A stretch of DNA of 64,000 bases from Desulfosediminicola ganghwensis. GTDB taxonomy: Bacteria > Desulfobacterota > Desulfobulbia > Desulfobulbales > Desulfocapsaceae. The notes under the pieces are model-generated. The model was not told the DNA's origin, made no database searches, and was given only the letters and a program-made list of their open reading frames with translations. Positions 14,052-23,134 of this stretch are shown in pieces (positions within the stretch are counted from its first letter, which is position 1; each line of letters opens with the position of its first letter). A program made the translations under genes and the position numbers. The stretch is from the NCBI RefSeq assembly GCF_005116675.2, contig NZ_CP050699.1, positions 3,858,501 through 3,922,500 on the forward strand, written 5' to 3'.

Positions 14052-15539
14052 ATGATATTTTTCTGCAAAAATCACGTCCACCCCTGCCTGCTATGCCTTG
14101 GGATAGTCGTACTTGTTGCAATTTCCGGCTGCGTGGAAGAAAAAAAACAGCCGGAATCTACCTGTCTAGCATGTCATGAAGCAATGGCCGACTCTTCGCA
14201 TCAGATGTCATGCACTGTCTGCCATCAGGGAAATGCCGAATCATCTGAAATTGCCGAGGCGCATGTCAACCTTATTGCCCAGCCTGCTCATCCCGACAAT
14301 ATCGCGACAATATGCGCAGAATGCCACCGGGAGCAAGCCGATTCCCTGCCCCGGTCACTTCATTATACCCAAAAAAATCTCGTGAACCTTGTCAGGAAAA
14401 GTTTCGGAGCAAAAGAGGATATTCCCAATCTTTTGGAGATCCCTATTATTGAAAACCCAGAAATCCCGCTTGAACTCTCCGAGGATCTTCTTCGCAGGCG
14501 CTGTCTGCGTTGCCACCTTTTTTCTTCAGGTGATGAGTACAGCGCCACAAAACATGGTACCGGCTGCGCTGCATGTCATCTCAACTATCAAGATGGAGAG
14601 CTCTCCTCTCATGCCTTCAGTGCCACTCCCCAGGATACTGCCTGCCTCTCCTGTCATTATGGAAACCGCGTTGGTTTCGACTACTATGGCCGATTCGAGC
14701 ATGACTTCAATCATGAATACCGCACCCCGTACAGCGCCGCTGATTTTACAGACAGGCCTTACGGGGTGGATTACCATGATCTTGCTGCCGACGTTCACCA
14801 ACGACGTGGAATGCTCTGTGTAGACTGCCATGGTGCTGAACTGATGACGGGCTACAGTAGTGACCTCCCCAACACCATGAGCAATCCTGAAGCAAAAACA
14901 TGCAGCTCCTGCCATGAAAAGACTTTGCTCGAAATGGAGCTGCCTTCCGGGGTCACCCCAACGCCTGATGGCTACTCCTTCACTTCCAAAAGCGGTTCCT
15001 CCCATGCGCTGCCGGTGATGAAAAACCGGGCCCATGAGATATACCAGGAAGTCTCCTGCCAGGTGTGTCACGCACAATGGAGTTTTAATGACACTGGCAC
15101 CAACTTGCTGCGCTCCGATCTTGACGACTACTATAGCTGGGACCGGCTCACAGTCCAGGGCAGTAAAGAGGTGGAAACCCTGCTCGAACATAACCTTGAC
15201 TATGATAAAGATGAATTACCACCTGAAATGTCGGATAAAATAACAGGCGATATGAGGCTCGGCATATGGTATAAAGGTTTTGTAATGCGCCGCTGGGAGG
15301 AACCGCTACTCGGTCGAGCGGATGACGGCACAATTCAGGTTGTCCGTCCAAAACTTGATATTTCTCTCTCCTGGATAGATGAAGACGAGGAGGTTCATTT
15401 TGACAGCATCCCGTCTCTTGCTCCAAATCAGGGAAAGGTTCCTTACACACCTCATACCACTGGGCCTGCCGGCATCTACTACGAACAACGACTCAGGGAT
15501 TTTCTCCGTTCCGAAGAAGCTTCCCAGGACAGCAAATAA
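14052..15539 (+). CDS. Nonahaem c-type cytochrome lipoprotein
   Basis: The 495-residue protein has an N-terminal signal with lipobox AISGC (acylated Cys27) and nine CXXCH haem sites: CLACH, CTVCH, CAECH, CLRCH, CAACH, CLSCH, CVDCH, CSSCH and CQVCH, all before about residue 345. The last 150 residues have no haem site. It should be a periplasmic or outer-membrane-attached electron carrier. Multihaem cytochromes of this kind occur in sulfate- and metal-reducing Desulfobacterota; the partner and substrate cannot be read from sequence. No oxidoreductase gene lies next to it. A start at ATG 14052 gives a normal signal peptide. Confidence 0.9.
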   Translation: MIFFCKNHVHPCLLCLGIVVLVAISGCVEEKKQPESTCLACHEAMADSSHQMSCTVCHQGNAESSEIAEAHVNLIAQPAHPDNIATICAECHREQADSLPRSLHYTQKNLVNLVRKSFGAKEDIPNLLEIPIIENPEIPLELSEDLLRRRCLRCHLFSSGDEYSATKHGTGCAACHLNYQDGELSSHAFSATPQDTACLSCHYGNRVGFDYYGRFEHDFNHEYRTPYSAADFTDRPYGVDYHDLAADVHQRRGMLCVDCHGAELMTGYSSDLPNTMSNPEAKTCSSCHEKTLLEMELPSGVTPTPDGYSFTSKSGSSHALPVMKNRAHEIYQEVSCQVCHAQWSFNDTGTNLLRSDLDDYYSWDRLTVQGSKEVETLLEHNLDYDKDELPPEMSDKITGDMRLGIWYKGFVMRRWEEPLLGRADDGTIQVVRPKLDISLSWIDEDEEVHFDSIPSLAPNQGKVPYTPHTTGPAGIYYEQRLRDFLRSEEASQDSK

Positions 15540-15609
15540 ACTTGGACTGCTTTTGCCTTTGCGAAGCGTTTACCGCTTATATTCATCGTTTTAAGCTGAC
15601 AAAAAAATT

Positions 15610-16428
15610 ATGCCTCATACTCTGACCTTTAGACAAACGACGCTTAGGGTAGTTCGCAAGCCGCTCGCCAACCGTTTTTCGTACAGTGCAATTGTATTTC
15701 TGACAGTCCTGCTTTTACTCGGTGGCTGTTCCAAGAGCAATTACCCGGTCAGCAGCCCCGGCGCAAACACCAACTCCGGCAACGAACCTACCCAGCGTCC
15801 CTATACCATAAAAAACATTACCTACTACCCAATACCCCACGCTCATGGTTTTACTGAACGGGGGGTAGCTTCCTGGTATGGCAAAAAATTCCACGGCAGA
15901 ACTACCTCCAACGGTGAGCGTTACGACATGTATGCCATGACTGCGGCTCACAAGACCTTACCGATGGGGACTATGCTGCTCGTCAAAAATCTGGAGAATG
16001 GCAAAGAAACTATCGTACGGGTAAATGACAGGGGACCTTTTGTCCGTGGCAGGATCATCGACCTCAGCTATACTGCAGCCAACAAGTTGGATATCGTGCA
16101 GCACGGACTTGCCAAAGTACAGATTGTAGCCCTTGCGGACACCACTCAACTTGCCGCCTCAGCTTCTGGTAAAAAGCCACTGCCAGACCTGTACCACGGC
16201 GAGTTTTATGTGCAGATCGGCTCATTCAGCCGACGGGACAACGCCTTGAGGTTAATGAAGAGATTTACGGACGCAGGTCATAGCGCCTTGATTAAAACGC
16301 ATCAGGGCCTGGACAGGATTTACTACAGAGTTCACGTTTACGCCGGCAACGAGCTGTCCATAGCAAAAAGAGCCGAAGCCGCGCTTATCCAGCACGGCTA
16401 CAACGGTGCTTTCCTGGTCGCCAGATAA
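15610..16428 (+). CDS. rlpA: RlpA-family septal lytic transglycosylase with SPOR domain
   Basis: The protein has a lipobox (LLLGGC, about residue 40), a double-psi beta-barrel domain (about 85-175) and a C-terminal SPOR domain (about 198-272). Family marks are ASWYGKKFHGRTTSNGE, AAHKTLPMGT and VRVNDRGPFV-GRIIDLS, which include the His and Asp implicated in peptidoglycan cleavage. RlpA cleaves denuded glycan strands at the division septum; the SPOR domain binds such strands. It lies about 70 bp behind the cytochrome gene, so the two may be co-transcribed, with no obvious functional link. Confidence 0.95.
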   Translation: MPHTLTFRQTTLRVVRKPLANRFSYSAIVFLTVLLLLGGCSKSNYPVSSPGANTNSGNEPTQRPYTIKNITYYPIPHAHGFTERGVASWYGKKFHGRTTSNGERYDMYAMTAAHKTLPMGTMLLVKNLENGKETIVRVNDRGPFVRGRIIDLSYTAANKLDIVQHGLAKVQIVALADTTQLAASASGKKPLPDLYHGEFYVQIGSFSRRDNALRLMKRFTDAGHSALIKTHQGLDRIYYRVHVYAGNELSIAKRAEAALIQHGYNGAFLVAR

Positions 16429-16481
16429 CATCTATTCAGCAAGCAGATAGCACTATGTTGTGAAAAAACGTATTCCGTTAA

Positions 16482-17135
16482 TTACACAGCAAGATCGGTG
16501 GAAATCACCTGTTTCACCAGGGCCTCGAGTTTATCAATATCTTTCCTGCCCGGTTCTCGCTCGACCCCTGAGTTCACATCAACTGCAAATGGGCGCACCG
16601 CACGGATAGCATCGCTGATATTTTCGGGGGTGAGTCCTCCAGCCAGGATAACCGGGAGTTTAAGATCAAGCGACTCGATCATTGCCCAGTCAAAAGTCTT
16701 GCCTGTCCCTCCTTCCTGCCCCTCGACAAAGGTATCGAGCAGGAACCCTTTCACGATATCCTGATAAGGTGTGAAATCCTCAGCTTTGCTGGAAGAACCC
16801 ACCCGTATCGCCTTAATCAGCATGCAGGGATTCGCATTCTGGGCAAGCTTGGCGCAATACTCCGCATCTTCGCTGCCATGCAACTGCACATGGGTTAATC
16901 CGCAATAATCGATTATCTCCTCAATCTCTACAGGGTCTTTGTCTACAAAAACCCCGACTATATGGATAAAGGGGGGCAGATCAGCCACAATCTCCTTGGC
17001 ATCTTCCGGTGAGATGTAACGGGGGCTGCTCTCGGCAAAAATAAAACCGATTGCATCCACTCCCAGATTGATTGCTGCTATTGCGTCATCGGCATTGGTA
17101 ATGCCACAGACCTTTATCCTCGTTCTACTGTGCAT
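16482..17135 (-). CDS. trpF: Phosphoribosylanthranilate isomerase
   Basis: TrpF isomerises N-(5'-phosphoribosyl)anthranilate to CdRP in tryptophan synthesis. The (beta/alpha)8 barrel marks are present: RIKVCGITN with the catalytic Cys, a central VGVFVDKD segment, LHG and, near the end, ILAGGLTPENI and DVNSGVE, where the catalytic Asp sits. I choose ATG 17135 (MHSRTRIK), preceded by AGGATC, over an in-frame TTG at 17165 that follows the trpC stop directly. It is the last gene of trpEGDCF; trpB and trpA are not in the window. Confidence 0.95.
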   Translation of the reverse strand: MHSRTRIKVCGITNADDAIAAINLGVDAIGFIFAESSPRYISPEDAKEIVADLPPFIHIVGVFVDKDPVEIEEIIDYCGLTHVQLHGSEDAEYCAKLAQNANPCMLIKAIRVGSSSKAEDFTPYQDIVKGFLLDTFVEGQEGGTGKTFDWAMIESLDLKLPVILAGGLTPENISDAIRAVRPFAVDVNSGVEREPGRKDIDKLEALVKQVISTDLAV

Positions 17136-17165
17136 TATTGATCCTATCATTCGGAAGGAGAACAA

Positions 17166-17939
17166 TTATTTTCGTAATTCTTGCAGTAATGTGCCCGAAC
17201 TGCCTGCCCGCATCAGCGATTCACCGATAAGGGCTGCGGCTATTCCTGCTTCTTCTAGTGCCTCTATGTCTTCTCTGGTTTTCAATCCTGACTCACTGAC
17301 GACTGGAATGTCGGCAGGTACCAGCTTCTTCAACCTGAGGGTGGTGCCCAGATCCATGGAAAAATCATTCAGATTTCTGTTGTTCACACCCAATAGCGAA
17401 CATCCTGCTGCCAAGGCTTTATCCAGCTCGGCCTCATCGTGTACCTCCACCAGACTGTCCATACCATACTCAAGAGCCTGGGCCTGATAGTCCCGCAGCT
17501 GCGACTCATCGAGAATCGCTGCTATAAGCAGGATAGCATCGGCCCCATGGCGGTGTGCCTCTTCTATCTGCAACGGATCAATGATGAAATCTTTTCGTAT
17601 CACCGGCAGGTTCACCGCCTGGCGAATCTGCATCAAATATTTGAGACTCCCCTGAAAAAAGTCGACATCAGTCAGGACAGATATTGCCTGAGCGCCAAGT
17701 AGCTGATAATTCTCGGCGATTTTTACAGGATTAAAATTATGGCTGATGACTCCTTTGGAGGGAGACGCTTTTTTCACTTCAGCGATAATAGACACTCCAG
17801 GGTAATCGACCAGAGCTCTGACAAACCCTCTGGGAGGTGATATTTCTGAATCTACAAAGTCAGCTGGCAATGAGATACCATTTTTTTTCAGTATCTCTAC
17901 TTCTTCCCGCTTTCTCTCAACTATTTTATCTAAAATCAT
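17166..17939 (-). CDS. trpC: Indole-3-glycerol-phosphate synthase
   Basis: TrpC closes the indole ring, turning CdRP into indole-3-glycerol phosphate. The barrel shows SIIAEVKKASPSKGVI with the catalytic Lys, LTDVDFFQGSL, VIRKDFIIDP, LLIAAIL, VEVHDEAEL, GVNNRNL and VSESGL, all matching the family. The length of 257 residues is usual. ATG 17939 is preferred; TTG 17948 adds three residues. It is followed by trpF with almost no gap, so the two are co-transcribed. Confidence 0.95.
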   Translation of the reverse strand: MILDKIVERKREEVEILKKNGISLPADFVDSEISPPRGFVRALVDYPGVSIIAEVKKASPSKGVISHNFNPVKIAENYQLLGAQAISVLTDVDFFQGSLKYLMQIRQAVNLPVIRKDFIIDPLQIEEAHRHGADAILLIAAILDESQLRDYQAQALEYGMDSLVEVHDEAELDKALAAGCSLLGVNNRNLNDFSMDLGTTLRLKKLVPADIPVVSESGLKTREDIEALEEAGIAAALIGESLMRAGSSGTLLQELRK

Positions 17940-17993
17940 TTTCGTCAATCCAAGGCTATGCTTATTCGAACTTGTTCAACTGATTTACAGCTA

Positions 17994-19025
17994 CTATTTC
18001 GTACAGTATGCAACAAGCCCGTCCAGTTTGGCCAGCGCCTTTCCACTGTCTATCAGTTCCTCTGCCATGGTTACTCCATCCTTGAGGTCGGTAACCTTGC
18101 CAGCCACCAGCAAGGCTCCTGCGGCATTCAGTAATACCATGTCACGCTTCGGTCCCTTTTCCCCGGCCAGAATATCCCGGACCTGTGTAGCAGATTCCTC
18201 TGCGCTTTCGCCACCTTGCAATTCGACCATAGTCGCCCGCCTCAAACCGAGATCTTCTGGCTCTACAGTATAGTTTTCCACTTTGCCGTCCCTGCCATCA
18301 GCTACGTAGGTAGTACCGGTTGTGGTCATCTCATCCAGGTTACCTTCACCCCAGACAACCAGGGTCCTCTTCATCCCGAGTCGCACCAGGACCTCAGCCA
18401 GGATTGTGGTGAGTTCTTTATCAAAGACACCTGTCAACTGGACATTCGCACCTGCCGGATTCGTCATTGGCCCCAGAATATTAAAGATAGTGCGGATACC
18501 GATTTCACGGCGGGGACCGATAGCATGCTTCATTGCCCCATGCAGCATTGGCGCAAACAAAAAGCCTATGCCAACCTGTTTTACGCAGTCAGCAACCTGA
18601 TCCGCTTTCATGGTCAGGTCGACCCCAAGCGCCTCAAGGACATCAGCACTACCACATTTTGAGGACACGGCACGGTTGCCATGCTTGGCCACAGGAACAT
18701 CGGCCGCAGCAACAACAAAGGAGGTAGTGGTCGAGACATTGAAAGTACCTGCACCATCACCACCTGTACCGACTATATCCATGAGCAATTCGCCATCTTC
18801 AGTCTGAACACCGGTATCGACAAAAGTCGCTTTATCGCGCATAACCCGCACGGCACCGACGATCTCATCGATAGTCTCACCCTTCATCCGCAAGGCTGTA
18901 ATGAATGAACCCACCTGGGCGGAGGTTGCCTCTCCGCTCATGATAATATTCATCACATCCCGCATTTCTGCCTCACTGAGATCTCCCCGCTTCACTACCC
19001 GGTCTATAGCCGCTTTGATATCCAT
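17994..19025 (-). CDS. trpD: Anthranilate phosphoribosyltransferase
   Basis: TrpD joins anthranilate and PRPP. The 343-residue protein has the normal length and the signatures VGTGGDGAGTFNVST (PRPP site), VAKHGNRAVSSKCGSADVLEALG and GPMTNPA, with the C-terminal LLNAAGALLVAGK block. The RBS GGGAAAAG stands before ATG 19025. It is separate from trpG, unlike enteric bacteria where the two are fused. Confidence 0.95.
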   Translation of the reverse strand: MDIKAAIDRVVKRGDLSEAEMRDVMNIIMSGEATSAQVGSFITALRMKGETIDEIVGAVRVMRDKATFVDTGVQTEDGELLMDIVGTGGDGAGTFNVSTTTSFVVAAADVPVAKHGNRAVSSKCGSADVLEALGVDLTMKADQVADCVKQVGIGFLFAPMLHGAMKHAIGPRREIGIRTIFNILGPMTNPAGANVQLTGVFDKELTTILAEVLVRLGMKRTLVVWGEGNLDEMTTTGTTYVADGRDGKVENYTVEPEDLGLRRATMVELQGGESAEESATQVRDILAGEKGPKRDMVLLNAAGALLVAGKVTDLKDGVTMAEELIDSGKALAKLDGLVAYCTK

Positions 19026-19100
19026 CTTTTCCCTGCTCCCAATGCTTACTGTGCCGTCGAGACCAACGGCCTCTCCTGCATCCCTTTATTGTTTTGCTGA

Positions 19101-19700
19101 TTACATCAATTCCGGATAGTCTGGATCCATGAAATTTTTAAGCAATTGTATACCCGCCGGCGTCATAATCGATTCCGGATGAAACTGCACACCCTCAAGG
19201 GGCAGCTTTTTGTGTCGAATCCCCATCAACTCGCCTTCATCTGTCCGACACGTTATTTCAAAGCATTCAGGCAAAGTCTCTTCCTCAACGATCAATGAAT
19301 GGTAACGCATGCCGTCAAATGGATTCGGCAACCCACGGAAAACACCTCTACCGTCGTGATGCATCGGGCTGGTTTTTCCATGCATAATTCGGGCAGCACG
19401 GATGGTTCTGCCACCGAACGCCTCACCCATGGACTGATGTCCGAGACATACCCCCAATACCGGGAGATTGCCGGCAAAATACTTTATTGCCTCAATCGAA
19501 ATACCAGCCTCCTGCGGAGTGCAGGGGCCTGGAGAGATCAATAACCGCCGGGGCTTTAACTGTTCGATCTCCTTTATACTGATCTTGTCGTTGCGATAGA
19601 CCCGAATTTCTTCATTCCTCCCTTCAGCCCTGACATTCCCTGCGATGGTCTGGACGATGTTATAGGTGAAGGAGTCGTAATTATCTATAATGACTAGCAT
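19101..19700 (-). CDS. trpG: Anthranilate synthase glutamine amidotransferase subunit
   Basis: The 199-residue class I glutamine amidotransferase supplies ammonia to TrpE (and possibly to PabB). Visible marks are MLVIIDNYDSFTYN, the oxyanion region SPGPCTPQEAG, the nucleophile elbow GVCLGHQ with the catalytic Cys, and the His-Glu pair in GVQFHPES. It directly follows trpE with a three-base gap. It could double as PabA; the sequence cannot exclude that. Confidence 0.95.
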   Translation of the reverse strand: MLVIIDNYDSFTYNIVQTIAGNVRAEGRNEEIRVYRNDKISIKEIEQLKPRRLLISPGPCTPQEAGISIEAIKYFAGNLPVLGVCLGHQSMGEAFGGRTIRAARIMHGKTSPMHHDGRGVFRGLPNPFDGMRYHSLIVEEETLPECFEITCRTDEGELMGIRHKKLPLEGVQFHPESIMTPAGIQLLKNFMDPDYPELM

Positions 19701-19703
19701 GAT

Positions 19704-21206
19704 CTAGAATCCTTTCTCAGCAAGCTCGAGTGCCCGGCGTAATCCCATTGATTTATTGATAGTTTCTTCATACTCTTTATCAGGATCGGAATCGGCAACG
19801 ATCCCGGCACCCGCCTGGACCCAGAGATTCTCACCGCTCATCACAAATGTCCTGATAGTAATACAGAAGTCCATATTGCCCGAAAAACCGAAATACCCCA
19901 CCGCACCGGCATAAGGTCCGCGTCTTTCAGGCTCCAGCTCGTCAATAATCTCCATTGCCCTGATTTTGGGAGCGCCGCTTACTGTCCCGGCAGGAAAGCA
20001 GGCGGACATGACATCGAATTGATCTTTGTCCTGAGCGATAATGCCATGCACACCCGAAACGATGTGCATTACGTGGCTATATCTCTCGATTACCAGCAAA
20101 TCACGCACCTCGACCTGACCGCCCTCGGCTACACGACCGACATCGTTTCTGCCCAGATCTACAAGCATAAGATGCTCGGCACGTTCCTTCGGATCAGCGA
20201 GCAGCTCTTTTGCCAGGGCGAGATCTTCCGCCTCTGTCACACCACGTCTACGTGTACCGGCAATCGGTCGAAGTTCGATGTGGTTGCCATCTTTTCGTAC
20301 CAGAATCTCGGGTGATGAACCTATCTGGATCAAATCTCCGAGTTTCAAAAAGAAGAGATATGGGCTGGGATTGATTTGTCTGAGAGCCCTGTAAAGTAAC
20401 ATTGGCGGCAACGCAGTGGTGGTATGAAACCGCTGAGACAACACCACTTGGATAATATCGCCCGCCCTGATGTACTCTTTAGCCCGCTCAACCATCTGCT
20501 GAAAATCAGCTTGACTCATATTTGAGGTAAAGCTGTGCGATGTGGCAAACTCTTTATCAGACTGTTGCAGATAGTTTTCAGGAACAGGCCCCCGCAAGCG
20601 ATCAACTACAGCATCAATGGCCGATCTGGCATCCCGGTAAAGCTTTTGACTGTCACCCTGGTCATTCTTCACCCAACAGACTACAGTTACTTTCTGCTTG
20701 AGGCTGTCATAAACCAGCACGATTCTCGGGATCATGAAGGACGAATCCGGCAAATCAACAGGGCTATTCACATCTGGCAGTTCTTCCATGAACCGCACCA
20801 TGTCATAGCCTAAGAAACCTACAGCCCCACCACAGAAGCGGGGCAGGTTTTCATACTCTGCAGCCTCTAGATCTTCGATGAGGTTACGTAGCGCGTCTAG
20901 AGGATTGCCGGTAATTACCTTTTTTTCAGGGGGCGTTACACTGAAATCTGTAATTTCAATGTTCTCGTCTTTTGAGACGAAAGTCGTCAGCGGATCAAAA
21001 CCGATGAAAGAATACCTGCCCCACTTTTCACCACCTTCCATACTCTCAAATAGAAAGATACGTTCGTGGGCTTCGGAAACTTTGGCAAACAGGGTGAGAG
21101 GAGTATCGAGGTCCGCAACGATCTCGGTATAGACCGGCACAAGCTGAGAAGACTCCAGCATTGTGGAAAATCTCTTTACGTCAGGAAAATATTCTCTAGG
21201 TTGCAT
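19704..21206 (-). CDS. trpE: Anthranilate synthase component I
   Basis: TrpE makes anthranilate from chorismate with ammonia from TrpG. The 500-residue protein has the N-terminal regulatory half with the inhibitor-binding region near LFESMEGGEKWGRYSFIG, and the chorismate-binding half with AGDIIQVVLSQRF, PSPYLFFL, ELRPIAGTRRRG, ERAEHLMLVDLGRNDVGRVA, SHVMHIVSGV, FPAGTVSGAPKIRAMEIIDELE and GAVGYFGFSGNMD. It is the first gene of the trp operon. I see no leader-peptide attenuator in the 110 bases between it and the rpsT terminator. Confidence 0.97.
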   Translation of the reverse strand: MQPREYFPDVKRFSTMLESSQLVPVYTEIVADLDTPLTLFAKVSEAHERIFLFESMEGGEKWGRYSFIGFDPLTTFVSKDENIEITDFSVTPPEKKVITGNPLDALRNLIEDLEAAEYENLPRFCGGAVGFLGYDMVRFMEELPDVNSPVDLPDSSFMIPRIVLVYDSLKQKVTVVCWVKNDQGDSQKLYRDARSAIDAVVDRLRGPVPENYLQQSDKEFATSHSFTSNMSQADFQQMVERAKEYIRAGDIIQVVLSQRFHTTTALPPMLLYRALRQINPSPYLFFLKLGDLIQIGSSPEILVRKDGNHIELRPIAGTRRRGVTEAEDLALAKELLADPKERAEHLMLVDLGRNDVGRVAEGGQVEVRDLLVIERYSHVMHIVSGVHGIIAQDKDQFDVMSACFPAGTVSGAPKIRAMEIIDELEPERRGPYAGAVGYFGFSGNMDFCITIRTFVMSGENLWVQAGAGIVADSDPDKEYEETINKSMGLRRALELAEKGF

Positions 21207-21318
21207 GGAAATGCTATGTGATAGGAAACTTCACAGAAATGGAAAAAATACTAACTCGTGAAGATCATAACATACCAGTTATTAATCGAATTTGTCCAGC
21301 TTCTTAACAATGTAAACG

Positions 21319-21353
21319 AAAAAAGCCGTAGAATCTTATGATCCTACGGCTTT
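21319..21353 (-). terminator. Rho-independent terminator of rpsT
   Basis: On the minus strand AAAGCCGTAG pairs with CTACGGCTT around a loop and is followed by a T run, just downstream of rpsT. The stem AAGCCGTAG is the same as in the terminator behind the tRNA-Leu fragment (13127). Confidence 0.9.
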
Positions 21354-21408
21354 ACAATTTCACACCAACCTGCCGGACTAAGCCGGTAATAGAGAGCTAC
21401 AGGCGGAA

Positions 21409-21681
21409 TTACGCAAGCGGCTCCATCTTGTTGACGCGCTTGGTAAGACGGGAAATTTTACGGGATGCAGTCTTCTTATGAATGGTACCCCTGGAAGCAG
21501 TCTTGGCAATAACGGAGACAGCGTCCTGAAGTGCTGACTTTGCATCTTCTTCAGCACCGGCGACGATTGCCTCGTTCACTTTGCGAACCTGGGTCTTCAT
21601 CCGGGTCTTGTTCACTTTATTGCGCAGACGACGCACCTGAGCCTGACGATTTCTCTTTTCAGCTGATTTATGATTAGCCAC
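21409..21681 (-). CDS. rpsT: 30S ribosomal protein S20
   Basis: The 90-residue basic protein begins MANHKSAEKRNRQAQVRRLRN, the conserved S20 start, continues with helices typical of the family (SALQDAVSVIAKTASRGTIHKKTASRKISRL) and ends with a Lys-rich region. It binds 16S rRNA early in 30S assembly. The gene stands alone, with the RBS AGGAGG before the ATG and its own terminator. The 318 bases upstream, to the divergent gene at 22000, hold its promoter region; no other feature is seen there. Confidence 0.97.
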   Translation of the reverse strand: MANHKSAEKRNRQAQVRRLRNKVNKTRMKTQVRKVNEAIVAGAEEDAKSALQDAVSVIAKTASRGTIHKKTASRKISRLTKRVNKMEPLA

Positions 21682-21999
21682 GAATTAATTCCTCCTGTTA
21701 TTGACTCTCATATATTCCGACCGGTTTTATCCGGTTTAGTCTGATATGAGCAGACAGAGCCACTTTCCGTGGTCACCTGTCCACCATGATCTATTTTCAC
21801 AAAGAGAGAGTTTATAATATGGTTTCCTGTTTTAGTCAACAAGTAACAAAAAATAATACCATGTTATCCACGATTCTGTCCAAATGATATTTGACACTCC
21901 CTCTTCTATAAGATACTCTGTGATTCGGCCTAAAACTGGCTAAGTTACTCAATCAATTTAGACACATATCAATTTGCAAGAGCGTTAAGAATTAAGAAA

Positions 22000-23100
22000 A
22001 TGGGATTTCCGAAAGTCATTTTTCGTATTGTTGAAAACCGAAGCTGCCCTCTTTACGAGTATGGTGATGCATTTAAGCTTACCGGAATCTCGATCCCGTT
22101 GAACAAGAATTCGGACAACACTCTAGTTACCACCGCTATTGTCAACTTTCCAAAAGATAAGAACATCTGCAAAATTTTGAATGGTGATTTATCAAAATTA
22201 ATCATTCAGTATGAGCGAGGCGATAAAGTTCCTATCTGTCTGCTTAGTTGCAGCGGCTGCACAGGTTCCGTAAAAGTTGAACACTCCATTGAAGATGCCG
22301 CCCCCATAAACGGTGGTGACCAGCAACTCTCCAATGAGGTTGGCTCATTATTGCACGTCCTCAGTGATTTTGAATTTTTCAGATATATCGATGAGTCCAA
22401 TCACGAAGTGGTCGTCAGCTTTTTCAAATTGATCAAGTTCTGCAAAAACGATTTCGTGATCAGAAAGGGTGACCCCGGAGGCAATTTCTATATCATTGTC
22501 TCAGGATCGGTAAACGTCTTGAATGACTCAGGCATCATCATCTCCAAACTCGGCAAGGGGGATGTTTTTGGCGAGATGAGTCTCATCTGCAACGAGTTGG
22601 TCAGTGCAAGCATTCAGGTCACCGAAGACACGTCTATCCTCCATATCGATCATCACAATTTCAGAAAAATCATCGATCGCTTTCCGGCCATACAGCTCTT
22701 TTTCTCCAAGCTCATGGCTGAACGACTGAAGGCTTCCAATTCGATACGAGCAAAAGATCTTTCGTCCGGAATTATCGGCAACTTAACTGAAATTCCACCC
22801 GAGGCGCTCTTCCAGACCCTGAACGTCAATAATAAAACAGGCATTCTCACCATATCGGAACTTACCGATGGCTCTGCCTACTTCTCTTTCAGGCAGGGCT
22901 CTCTCATCAAAGCCAAATACGGTAAATTCGTGGGGGATGTGGCCTTCTATCAGGTACTGAAAGAGAGCACCGGCAGGTTTCGTTTCACCCCGGGAATTCC
23001 GCCTGAGGATTTCGAAGTACCCGAAATCGGTTTTTTCATGAAACTGCTTATGGAAGGGATGCGAATGCTTGACGAAAGTAAGCTGAAGCGGGCCAACTAG
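22000..23100 (+). CDS. Cyclic-nucleotide-binding / DUF4388 regulator
   Basis: The 366-residue protein has three parts. Residues 1-90 resemble the TIGR04076-type small domain (KVIFRIVENRSCPLYEYGD, ending CLLSCSGCTG). Residues about 125-245 form a cyclic-nucleotide-binding fold with the phosphate-binding cassette FGEMSLICNELVSASIQV; the usual Arg is replaced by Ser-Ala, so ligand binding may differ. Residues about 258-355 are a DUF4388 domain (GNLTEIPPEALFQTLNVNNKTGILTI), common in Desulfobacterota and Myxococcota signalling proteins. It lacks a DNA-binding domain. It is transcribed alone, divergent from rpsT. Confidence 0.8.
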   Translation: MGFPKVIFRIVENRSCPLYEYGDAFKLTGISIPLNKNSDNTLVTTAIVNFPKDKNICKILNGDLSKLIIQYERGDKVPICLLSCSGCTGSVKVEHSIEDAAPINGGDQQLSNEVGSLLHVLSDFEFFRYIDESNHEVVVSFFKLIKFCKNDFVIRKGDPGGNFYIIVSGSVNVLNDSGIIISKLGKGDVFGEMSLICNELVSASIQVTEDTSILHIDHHNFRKIIDRFPAIQLFFSKLMAERLKASNSIRAKDLSSGIIGNLTEIPPEALFQTLNVNNKTGILTISELTDGSAYFSFRQGSLIKAKYGKFVGDVAFYQVLKESTGRFRFTPGIPPEDFEVPEIGFFMKLLMEGMRMLDESKLKRAN

Positions 23101-23116
23101 AGTTCACCCGCTTCAG
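23083..23116. terminator. Hairpin between two convergent genes
   Basis: CTGAAGCGGG (23083-23092) and CCCGCTTCAG (23107-23116) form a perfect ten-base-pair stem spanning the stop codon of the regulator gene. No T run follows; it could act for both strands. Confidence 0.55.
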
Positions 23117-23134
23117 GACCTGCCAAAACATGTA

